Of a stretch of DNA of 21,193 nucleotides, positions 8,532-14,840 are shown piece after piece. Origin of the DNA: DASPXY01 sp038227745 (GTDB taxonomy: Bacteria; Planctomycetota; Planctomycetia; Gemmatales; Gemmataceae); NCBI GenBank assembly GCA_038227745.1, contig JBBRPS010000058.1, positions 1 through 21,193 on the forward strand. Direction: 5' to 3'. Positions within the stretch are counted from its first letter, which is position 1. Each line of letters begins with the position of its first letter. The notes under the pieces are model-generated. The model saw nothing but the letters and a program-made list of their open reading frames with translations. It was not told the origin of the DNA and did no database searches. Made by a program: the position numbers and the translations under genes.

Positions 8532-8981
8532 GTGATGCAGTCGATTCGATCCATCTCGCTCCTCGTGCGGGACTACGATGATGCGGTTGCGTTTTTCACC
8601 GGCTGCCTCCGGTTCGCCTTGGTGGAAGACACGCCGCTTGGTGATGGGAAGCGGTGGGTTATCGTTGCACCACCCGGCGACAACGGCACCGCGTTGCTGC
8701 TCGCTCGGGCAGCAACTGCGGAGCAGGAGAGCCGCATCGGCGACCAGACGGGGGGGAGGGTGTTCCTGTTCCTGCACACGGACGACTTCTGGCGCGACTA
8801 CCAAGAGATGAAGTCGCGTGGGGTTCGGTTCGCTGAGGAGCCGCGGCGGGAGGCGTACGGCACGGTGGTCGTATTCCTGGACCTCTACGGCAACAAGTGG
8901 GACCTCGTGCAGCCACGACTGGTACGGCCCTTATCCGGCGGAGAACCAGACAGATCCGAAGGGTGCGAGTTCTGGAGATAG
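8532..8981 (+). CDS. VOC-superfamily (glyoxalase / bleomycin-resistance-like) protein with a foreign C-terminal tail
   Basis: The N-terminus (IRSISLLVRDYDDAVAFFTGCLRF) and the end of the domain (VVVFLDLYGNKWDLVQPR) are typical of single-domain vicinal-oxygen-chelate proteins of about 130 residues, which form beta-alpha-beta-beta-beta metal sites. The substrate cannot be told. GTG 8532 and ATG 8535 are both possible starts; AGGAGG at 8516-8521 favours the GTG by spacing. The natural stop seems lost: after QPR the frame adds 20 residues (LVRPLSGGEP...CEFWR) that are an out-of-frame reading of an FGE gene fragment. The VOC fold should be intact, so the protein may still work. Confidence 0.85.
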   Translation: MMQSIRSISLLVRDYDDAVAFFTGCLRFALVEDTPLGDGKRWVIVAPPGDNGTALLLARAATAEQESRIGDQTGGRVFLFLHTDDFWRDYQEMKSRGVRFAEEPRREAYGTVVVFLDLYGNKWDLVQPRLVRPLSGGEPDRSEGCEFWR

Positions 8982-9108
8982 CCGCGTGCTGCGTGGTGGT
9001 TCCTGGGGCCACGATCCGGGGCACTGCCGCGCCGCCTACCGTTTCAGGATCGCGCCGTCGGCCCGCGACAGTCGCTGCGGCTGCCGGGTCTGCTTCCTCC
9101 TGGACTGA
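8914..9108 (+). pseudogene. C-terminal fragment of a formylglycine-generating-enzyme-like (sulfatase-modifying factor) protein
   Basis: In the frame other than that of the VOC gene, bases 8914-9108 encode HDWYGPYPAENQTDPKG, then RVLRGGSWGHDPGHCRAAYR, ending in CGCRVCFLLD. DWYGPYP, RVLRGGSW and the CR-AYR spacing are hallmarks of the FGE/SUMF1 C-terminus, which has a C-type-lectin-like fold. There is no start codon, and about three quarters of a normal FGE is missing; the left edge coincides with the end of the VOC domain (8905-8917). It is a broken remnant joined by recombination. GFRV, usual at the end, is here GCRV. The many NNC codons at the variable positions resemble variable regions of diversity-generating retroelements. 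Confidence 0.75.
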
Positions 9109-9511
9109 TTTGCCCTTGGCTCTTTGTCCTTTTACCCTCTGCTTTCTTCCTCCCCGCGAAGCAGGGATCCGCGCCGACGATATTTATACAATAGAGACAT
9201 CTTAATAGGATTTAAGGCTACAGCGTGGTCACCCTATCCGGACCTCGCTGTGGGCTGGCGTCGGTTTCGGTTCGTCAGACGGCATTACCTCCGCGAGCAA
9301 GGCGGTACTCGACAACGTTCGCTGCGTCGCACCCACCGACGTCACGACCTGCGCCCTCTCCTGGAATCGCTCTTCGGGGAGGAGGAATTCCGTGAGCGGT
9401 CGCGGCGAATCGGGGAGCGCGGGCGGCGTTTCCCGCCTGTCCCCTCATTCGCAGCCTACCCCTATCATGCCATGATGATACGCCTGGCACGATAAGCTGC
9501 CCTCTGCTAAC
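9109..9511. other. Gene-poor stretch with a degenerate 7-base pyrimidine repeat and an AT-rich patch
   Basis: No convincing gene is present; the longest + frame here is arginine-rich and looks non-coding. Bases 9109-9150 form six successive pyrimidine-rich heptamers (TTTGCCC, TTGGCTC, TTTGTCC, TTTTACC, CTCTGCT, TTCTTCC). Bases 9179-9217 are unusually AT-rich for this window and contain TATACAAT, which could be promoter-like but has no good -35 partner. Confidence 0.5.
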
Positions 9512-9802
9512 ATGACTCTCATGAGCGAAGCAACCATCACCGAAGCCGACATCCTGACACAGGTCATCAACCCGGACCGTCCGGGCCTGCCCACGGAGTT
9601 GGCGCGTGCGATCCTGGACCTGAAGTTTAACCCTGCGGCGCTTGACCGGATGAACGAACTGGCCGAGAAGAACCGCCAGGGGGCCTTGACGACCACGGAA
9701 AGGGCCGTTTTGGAGAAGTATCTGCGCGTCGGCAACTTCCTCAACCTGATCCAGGCGAAGGCCCGCCTGTCCCTGGGCGGTGCTGACACCTCCCCTCGGT
9801 GA
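9512..9802 (+). CDS. Small hypothetical protein upstream of an HNH nuclease
   Basis: This encodes 96 residues, or 93 if the second ATG (9521) is used; neither start has a clear Shine-Dalgarno site. It is predicted to be soluble and mostly helical (LARAILDLKFNPAALDRMNELAEKNRQG, then ERAVLEKYLRVGNFLNLIQAKARL in shorter pieces). Its TGA ends three bases before the ATG of the HNH nuclease, so the two are almost certainly cotranscribed and translationally coupled. I recall similar small proteins next to HNH genes in planctomycetes, unchecked. It could be a partner or regulator of the nuclease; no function can be read from the sequence. Confidence 0.75.
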   Translation: MTLMSEATITEADILTQVINPDRPGLPTELARAILDLKFNPAALDRMNELAEKNRQGALTTTERAVLEKYLRVGNFLNLIQAKARLSLGGADTSPR

Positions 9803-9805
9803 TCC

Positions 9806-10222
9806 ATGGACGAGGGACTGCGACGACAGGTCTGGGACCGCGCGGGGGACGCCTGCGAATACTGCCGGATGCCGCAGTACCTCGACCTCCTCCCCTTCCA
9901 GATCGACCACGTCATCGCCGTCAAGCACCACGGCCCCACGGCAGCCGAGAACCTCGCCCTCTCCTGTTACAACGACAACATCCATAAGGGCTCAAACCTT
10001 GCAGGCCTGGATCCCGCGACCGGCACGCTCACCCGCCTGTTCAACCCGCGCCTGGACGATTGGGCCGATCACTTCGCCTGGAACGGCCCGGAACTGGTCG
10101 GCCGTACCGCCATCGGCCGGACTACTATCGACGTGCTCAACATGAACCTTGCCGAGCGCGTCGAACACCGCCTCCTGCTCATCGAGGTCGGCCTGGTCCC
10201 GCCGCCCCCTGCGAGCAGTTGA
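9806..10222 (+). CDS. HNH endonuclease-like protein (138 aa)
   Basis: An HNH nuclease folds around one divalent metal and cuts DNA. The features visible are C17-xx-C20 (ACEYC), the core D34-H35 (FQIDHVIA), N49 in ENLALSC, and C54-YNDNIHK with N58 and K61. The second half of the usual zinc-binding Cys pair is incomplete, as only C54 is present, so the structural zinc may be missing or bound differently. The C-terminal 70 residues (LFNPRLDDWADHFAWNG...) are typical of stand-alone HNH proteins of this length. It follows the 96-aa gene with a three-base gap. The biological target is unknown; stand-alone HNH proteins occur in mobile, restriction and defence contexts. Confidence 0.88.
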   Translation: MDEGLRRQVWDRAGDACEYCRMPQYLDLLPFQIDHVIAVKHHGPTAAENLALSCYNDNIHKGSNLAGLDPATGTLTRLFNPRLDDWADHFAWNGPELVGRTAIGRTTIDVLNMNLAERVEHRLLLIEVGLVPPPPASS

Positions 10223-10356
10223 TACTCCCCTCGCAGACTTGCCGTCGGCTATGGCATCCTCCTCCCCCGATCCGGTATCATAACTCCTGACGCGCCGCCC
10301 ACCGGACCGACTCGCCGCGAGCGGTAAGCCTCCCCCACCCCACGAGTAGACCCGCC

Positions 10357-11814
10357 ATGCACCCCTTCCTCGAACATCAGCTGAACCTTACCCGCCGTCA
10401 GTTCTTCGGCCGCACCGGCCTCGGCCTCGGCACCGCCGCCCTGGCGACGCTTCTGCACGGCGACAAAGCCGCCGCCGACGGCCCCGCGAACATCGGCGGC
10501 CTGCGCGGCCTGCCGCACTTCGCCCCGAAGGCCCGCCGCGTCATCTACCTGATGCAGGGCGGCGCACCGTCGCACGTCGATCTGTTCGACTACAAGCCGG
10601 GCCTCGCCGCGCGCCGCGGCCAGCTCCTGCCGCCGTCCGTGCAGATGGGCCAGCGCCTCACCACCATGACGCAGAACCAGCGACAGCTCATCCTGCCCGG
10701 CATCGCCCCGTTCCGCCGCCACGGCACCAGCGGCGCCACTCTCTGCGACTTCCTGCCGCACACCGCGTCGATCGCCGACGACATCTGCCTGATCAAGTCG
10801 ATGCACACCGAGGCGATCAACCACGCCCCGGCCATGACGCTGTTTCTCAGCGGCGCCGAGCAGCCCGGCCGGCCCAGCATGGGCGCCTGGCTGTCCTACG
10901 GCCTGGGCAGCGCCAACCAGGACCTGCCGACCTTCGTCGTCATGACCTCGCGCGACCGCGAGGCGTCGTGCGGCCAGATCTTCTACGACTACTACTGGGG
11001 CAGCGGCTTCCTGCCGTCGCGCTTCCAGGGCGTGCGCCTGCGGCCCAGCGGCGACCCGGTGCTGTACCTGTCCAACCCCGCCGGCCTCAGTCCGCAGGTG
11101 CGCCGCGGCCAGCTCGACGACCTGGCGGCGCTGAACCGGCTGCGCCACCAGGAGGTCGGCGATCCGGAGATCGTCACGCGCATCGCGCAGTACGAGATGG
11201 CGTACCGGATGCAGACGAGCGTGCCGGCGCTGGCGGACCTGGACAGCGAGCCGGCGCACGCGGTGGACCTGTACGGCCCGGACGTGCGCCGCCGCGGTTC
11301 GTTCGCGTTCAACTGCCTGATGGCGCGGCGGCTGGCGGAGCGCGGCGTGCGCTTCATCCAGTTGATCCACGCCGGCTGGGACCAGCACTCGAACCTGCCG
11401 ACGCAGTTCCGCGTGCAGTGCCGCGACACCGACCAGCCGTCGGCGGCGCTGGTGAAGGACCTGAAGCAGCGCGGGCTGCTGGACGACACGTTGGTGATCT
11501 GGGGGGGCGAGTTCGGGCGGACGGTGTTCGGCCAGGGCGACATCAACAACCCGCGCACGCACGGCCGCGACCACCACGGCCGCTGCTTCTCGATCTGGAT
11601 GGCGGGCGGCGGCATCAAGCCGGGGATGACGTACGGCGAGACGGACGACTTCTGTTACAACGTGGTGCGCGACCCGGTCCACGTCCACGACTTCCAGGCG
11701 ACGGTGCTGCACCTGCTGGGCATCGACCACACGCGGCTGACGTTCAAGTTCCAGGGGCGGCACTACCGCCTGACGGACGTGAGTGGAGAGGTCGTGCAGG
11801 GGATCCTGGCGTGA
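10357..11814 (+). CDS. DUF1501 family protein with Tat-type leader
   Basis: The full-length protein has 485 residues. The N-terminus MHPFLEHQLNLTRRQFFGRT carries a twin-arginine motif (R13-R14) followed by a hydrophobic run (GLGLGTAALATLL), so export in folded form is likely. Family motifs are present: QGGAPSHVDLFDYKP (67-81), WGGEFGRT starting at W382 and GRDHHG at 403-408. DUF1501 proteins are related to the alkaline phosphatase/sulfatase fold, and many planctomycete paralogues sit beside DUF1549/DUF1553 cytochrome-like genes, which are absent here. The substrate is unknown. Only a weak ribosome site is seen, but the N-terminal sequence supports this ATG. The HEPN-like gene follows 30 bases downstream. 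Confidence 0.95.
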   Translation: MHPFLEHQLNLTRRQFFGRTGLGLGTAALATLLHGDKAAADGPANIGGLRGLPHFAPKARRVIYLMQGGAPSHVDLFDYKPGLAARRGQLLPPSVQMGQRLTTMTQNQRQLILPGIAPFRRHGTSGATLCDFLPHTASIADDICLIKSMHTEAINHAPAMTLFLSGAEQPGRPSMGAWLSYGLGSANQDLPTFVVMTSRDREASCGQIFYDYYWGSGFLPSRFQGVRLRPSGDPVLYLSNPAGLSPQVRRGQLDDLAALNRLRHQEVGDPEIVTRIAQYEMAYRMQTSVPALADLDSEPAHAVDLYGPDVRRRGSFAFNCLMARRLAERGVRFIQLIHAGWDQHSNLPTQFRVQCRDTDQPSAALVKDLKQRGLLDDTLVIWGGEFGRTVFGQGDINNPRTHGRDHHGRCFSIWMAGGGIKPGMTYGETDDFCYNVVRDPVHVHDFQATVLHLLGIDHTRLTFKFQGRHYRLTDVSGEVVQGILA

Positions 11815-11844
11815 GGGAGAGACACCGGCCGCAGGAGGTTACTC

Positions 11845-12337
11845 ATGCCGCTTGTCGCTCGCCTTGCAGGACACCACACGATCCAGGAATTCCGTGCGGC
11901 TGCCACCTTGCGTTACAAGGAGGCCCGCAGGCTGATTGTCGCCGGAGATCGACTGGCCGGAATCTACCTCGCCGGGTACGCGGTGGAAATGCTGTTGAAG
12001 GCCGCGTACTTTCGGCTCAAGGGCCGAGGTCCGGTGGACCCGATTACAATGGCTGATCTGAACGACGCCAGGAAACACGCGATCAAGGACCGGGGACTGA
12101 ACTGGCCTGGAAACCTTCATGACCTCACGCGCTGGCGGGCTCTGCTGATTGAGGAGCGAAAACACCTTGGCAACCCTTACGCCGCCGCGTTCGTCCGGAG
12201 CTTCGGCGCGCGTGTGAGAAGTTTATCTCAACTGGCGCGAGCACCTCCGTTACCACACGAACCGGCCACACCAAGGGGAGGCCAATCGAACCCTCGAGGC
12301 CCTCGCATGGCTCCTGGGCCAATATCGCTACTTTTAG
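11845..12337 (+). pseudogene. HEPN-like protein gene with a frameshift near 12217
   Basis: AGGAGG (11833-11838) lies six bases before the ATG. The first 120 or so codons read as a HEPN-type helical domain (RYKEARRLIVAGDRLAGIYL, then AGYAVEMLLKAAYFRLKG). After FGARV the frame turns into proline- and arginine-rich sequence and runs on to 12396 inside the next gene. In the +2 frame, bases 12218-12337 encode VYLNWREHLRYHTNRPHQGE and then ALAWLLGQYRYF, the expected HEPN C-terminal helices, ending at TAG 12335-12337. Removing one A at about 12217 restores a protein of about 163 residues. This is either a real frameshift mutation or a base error. HEPN proteins are often RNases or nucleic-acid-binding partners; RYHTNRPH gives a possible R-x6-H site. 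Confidence 0.75.
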
Positions 12338-12346
12338 GAGGCAATT

Positions 12347-12874
12347 ATGCCGCGCTATGTTCTTTCTGCCGGTCTCCCATCGCCGAAACACGATAAACTC
12401 GTCAAGAAACTGGTCCAGGAATTCACGGCATCGAGCCCCAACCTCCAGCCTCTGATCCTCGAAGAACAGATCGCACCCACGCGCTCGCGCCACGTCCGTG
12501 TCATCTGGGATACCTGGAAGGACTTGACCGACGAGCAACGCACGGCCGTCATCATGGAGGCTTACAAACAGGCGGAGGGGGAGGAGGTCGCCGATCAGAT
12601 CACCATTGCCGAAGGGGTCACGGCCCAGGAGTCGCTGGCGCTCGGCCTCCTCCCCTTCAAGGTCGTCCCGATGCGGAAGAAGGACGAGAAGGTTTCTCCA
12701 GAGGACTATCAGAAAGCTGTCACCGACGAGGCGCGGCGCACGCTCCTCGGTCCCAAGGCCAAGGAACTGCGCTACGCCCGACCGGAGGACGCCGAAGAAG
12801 CCTCCAAACGCCTGCAGCGAGCGCTGCCCGGTTCGTCCTGGGCCGTGGTGCAAGAGGTCGCTTCCGAATCGTGA
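12347..12874 (+). CDS. Hypothetical protein coupled to the HEPN-like gene (175 aa)
   Basis: The ATG at 12347 has an excellent ribosome site, AGGAGG at 12336-12341, five bases upstream; that site overlaps the restored stop codon of the HEPN gene (12335-12337), so the two are translated as a unit. The protein is soluble and charged. A recognisable core (HVRVIWDTWKDLTDEQRTAV, followed by IMEAYKQAEGEEVADQIT) and a segment ALGLLPFKVVPM suggest a compact alpha/beta domain followed by a helical lysine- and glutamate-rich tail. I do not recognise the family. The context suggests a partner of the HEPN protein, perhaps a toxin-antitoxin-like pair, but it is not the nucleotidyltransferase usually paired with HEPN. 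Confidence 0.85.
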   Translation: MPRYVLSAGLPSPKHDKLVKKLVQEFTASSPNLQPLILEEQIAPTRSRHVRVIWDTWKDLTDEQRTAVIMEAYKQAEGEEVADQITIAEGVTAQESLALGLLPFKVVPMRKKDEKVSPEDYQKAVTDEARRTLLGPKAKELRYARPEDAEEASKRLQRALPGSSWAVVQEVASES

Positions 12875-13037
12875 GGCTCGCACCGCCTCGACGGCTGGCC
12901 TGGGACAGAGACGCGGCGGCCAACTCCTTCTCCTCGAAGAACAGGTGGCGCAGCGCGGTCCCGGTCTGGTCTTCTTGAAGATCCCGCTTTTCTTGCCAGC
13001 CTGGTCAAGGGACTCTGGTCGGATCCGCGTCCGGTTA

Positions 13038-13658
13038 TTACGAAACCTGGGCGGCCCCGATCCCCATGACGATCCGCACCAGGACCCCGAGCAGCTTCGG
13101 CAGTTGTCCGATGTGATACTCCTGCTGATCCAGGCGGACCTCCGCGCCTTCCAGCTGCACGAACCGCCACAACGAGCCCGACGTGACGGCCCCGAACACC
13201 GCCGGGATCGGGTTCCCCTCCCGTTCGTTGAACAGCCGCGCACCGACCATCGCCGCAATACATTGACCGAGCCCGCTTTTGAGGTTCTCGTTCTTGGCCT
13301 CCACGATGGCCGCGACCGGACTGCGGAGGAACTGCTGCTCATGCGAACGGGACAGGATGAAGTCGCAGTAGCCCGCCAGCCCCTGGGCGGGATCGACGGT
13401 GAAGTCGATGCCCGAGAAGACGCTGAAGCGATGTCCCAGCTGCGCGCGCAGGCCGCCCAGGAGGGGGGCGATGGCATACTCCGACCGCGCCTTCTCGGTG
13501 TTGATGGCCAGGGCCAGCGGAAAGAACTCCGGGAGCAGGGACTGGAGCAACGGGCTGGGCTCGACGTCGGGGACAGCGGGGAAAAGGTTGGGGATGTCGT
13601 GCAGCGCCAGCTGGAATTTATCGAGGACTTCCCGGAGGGAAAAATCGCTGTAGGCCAT
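13038..13658 (-). CDS. PD-(D/E)XK nuclease-like hypothetical protein (206 aa)
   Basis: The protein reads MAYSDFSLREVLDKFQLALH at its start. The centre has the arrangement expected of a restriction-endonuclease-like core: E60 in SEYAIAPLL, D99 in GYCDFIL, then E120-A-K122 in AAIVEAKNE, followed by a helix (GLGQCIAAMVGARLFNE) and a strand (IPAVFGAVTSG). This D...ExK pattern is seen directly; nuclease activity is inferred. There is no signal peptide. It is the last gene of the minus-strand block and converges on the HEPN partner gene, with 163 bases between them. The start ATG at 13658 has only a weak GGGG ribosome site. Its role may be in a mobile or defence context, next to an Rpn-type protein. 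Confidence 0.75.
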   Translation of the reverse strand: MAYSDFSLREVLDKFQLALHDIPNLFPAVPDVEPSPLLQSLLPEFFPLALAINTEKARSEYAIAPLLGGLRAQLGHRFSVFSGIDFTVDPAQGLAGYCDFILSRSHEQQFLRSPVAAIVEAKNENLKSGLGQCIAAMVGARLFNEREGNPIPAVFGAVTSGSLWRFVQLEGAEVRLDQQEYHIGQLPKLLGVLVRIVMGIGAAQVS

Positions 13659-13773
13659 GACCCCGAACCCCCTGCCCTCTCTCAGGAAACGCCGGGGAAA
13701 GGGGTCGAATAGATCGCGGTCCCCCTTTTCTTGCCCTTTCTTGCCGGCTCGAACAGGCTGGCTGTCCCGTCTT

Positions 13774-14616
13774 TCACTGCGGCTTCGAGGACGGGCCGTT
13801 GGCCTTGAGCTGTCGGGCCAGCGCCTCCAGGGTCTCTTGGGGGAGCGCCCGGATAACCTCTTCCGCAGACAACCCTTTGAGGCGTTCCTCCACGGGCAAC
13901 CCCTCCAGCCGCTCCTCGGGGGACAGGCGTTTGCGGAGTTCCTCCGCGGGCAAGCTCGCGAGGAGTTCGTCGATGGTCTGGCGGACGAATTCTTTCAGTT
14001 TGTCGGGCATGTCGGGTTCCTCGCTATACGCCTTGAACAGTTGGTACAACAGCGAGCTGGTCTCCTGCGAGTGCGGCCGGTAATGCTCCTGGCCGTAGCG
14101 GAGCAACGCCTCCCTGGCACTGAACAAGAGGAGCATGGCGTTGTGCTCTTCCTGCGGCAGCTGATGCACCACGATGACGCGGATACGCAGTGTCACCAAT
14201 TGGACCTCGTAAACGCCCTCCCGCAGGGACGTCAGCGCCACCTGTTGCGCCAGGTTGTGCGGATAGCGCGCGCACACCGCGAACAGCCGGAAGTCGGTCT
14301 CCGGCAGCAGGTCTTGCAGCGACGGGCTGGACTGCTTCCGGTAGTTGACGTAGTGGCCGACCAACTCACACAGCGCCCAGCCGTCGAGAGCCTCCTGGTG
14401 CGACTTGAAGGTCAGCAGGTTGTGCGCGGCAAGATCCTCGAAGCCATCGGGCAGCGGTCGCGGGATCGGCCCAGGGCCCTTGCGGATGAGGACGAGGTCG
14501 ATAAACTGCTGCTTGAGCGACAGGTCTATCTCCGTCTCCACGCCGATGGCGGTGCCCTGGAAGAAGTCGATCCAGGACAGCCCGAACAGCCGGTGCCACG
14601 GTCTGGGTTCGCTCAT
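13774..14616 (-). CDS. Rpn-type PD-(D/E)XK nuclease-like protein with C-terminal nonapeptide repeats
   Basis: The start chosen is ATG 14616 (MSEPRPWHRLFGLSWIDFFQ) because CGGAG lies five bases upstream; an ATG at 14643 adds nine residues but has no ribosome site. The N-terminal half has the Rpn/transposase-like nuclease layout: IDLSLKQQFIDLVLI, then NLLTFKSHQEALDGWALCEL and VGHYVNYRK, where the catalytic acid of (D/E)xK is replaced by T (TFK). This variant occurs in planctomycete and cyanobacterial relatives as I recall. The C-terminus has about five copies of a nine-residue repeat, L[PS]xEExxxx (LPAEELRKR, LSPEERLEG, LPVEERLKG, LSAEEVIRA, LPQETLEAL). The length is 280 residues. The role is unknown; relatives promote recombination or DNA cleavage. 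It is probably cotranscribed with the short ORF upstream. Confidence 0.85.
   Translation of the reverse strand: MSEPRPWHRLFGLSWIDFFQGTAIGVETEIDLSLKQQFIDLVLIRKGPGPIPRPLPDGFEDLAAHNLLTFKSHQEALDGWALCELVGHYVNYRKQSSPSLQDLLPETDFRLFAVCARYPHNLAQQVALTSLREGVYEVQLVTLRIRVIVVHQLPQEEHNAMLLLFSAREALLRYGQEHYRPHSQETSSLLYQLFKAYSEEPDMPDKLKEFVRQTIDELLASLPAEELRKRLSPEERLEGLPVEERLKGLSAEEVIRALPQETLEALARQLKANGPSSKPQ
13819..13953 (-). repeat. Degenerate 27-base tandem repeat inside the Rpn-type gene
   Basis: About five units encode the nine-residue pattern L[PS]xEExxxx near the C-terminus of the Rpn-type protein. The protein pattern is clear; the DNA copies are diverged. Similar repeat tails are known in Rpn-family proteins and vary in copy number. 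Confidence 0.65.
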
Positions 14617-14649
14617 CGGCACTCCGGGCGGTTGTCTGGTCATGCCGTG

Positions 14650-14751
14650 TCACAGGCCGGCGTACCGGGCGAGTTCTTCGACAGGGAACGCGGCCCGGTT
14701 GGCCAGGAACTTGCGACGGTTTTCCAGATACGCGGGCATGTCGAGGGGCAT
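14650..14751 (-). CDS. Very short ORF (33 aa), probably a truncated small protein
   Basis: An excellent ribosome site, GGAGG at 14759-14763, lies seven bases before the ATG at 14751. The product starts MPLDMPAYLENRRKFLANRA and ends in VEELARYAGL before a TGA. That end resembles the beginning of DUF5678-type planctomycete small proteins (...EELxKYAGxxVAW...), so the gene appears cut off after about one third of the usual length. It lies 33 bases upstream of the Rpn-type gene and was probably its operon partner. Its translation signals are intact, so it may now act only as a leader peptide that couples translation to the nuclease gene. The family assignment is from memory. Confidence 0.5.
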   Translation of the reverse strand: MPLDMPAYLENRRKFLANRAAFPVEELARYAGL

Positions 14752-14840
14752 GGCTCGTCCTCCGTTGCGCCTCATCTCCCCCGTTACCTTACCGCCTCCC
14801 AGCCACGGCGGGCAAGCGCAAAGCCGGCGCGCACCCCGCG

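Noticed and set aside
9124..9495. A 123-codon + frame in the gene-poor stretch
   Set aside because: Arginine-rich, no ribosome site, no recognisable motif; also checked for a reverse transcriptase relic and found none.
12125..13477. A 450-codon minus-strand frame across the convergent region
   Set aside because: It spans the HEPN partner gene, an intergenic region and the PD-(D/E)XK gene in the wrong frame; no start signal and no coherent protein.
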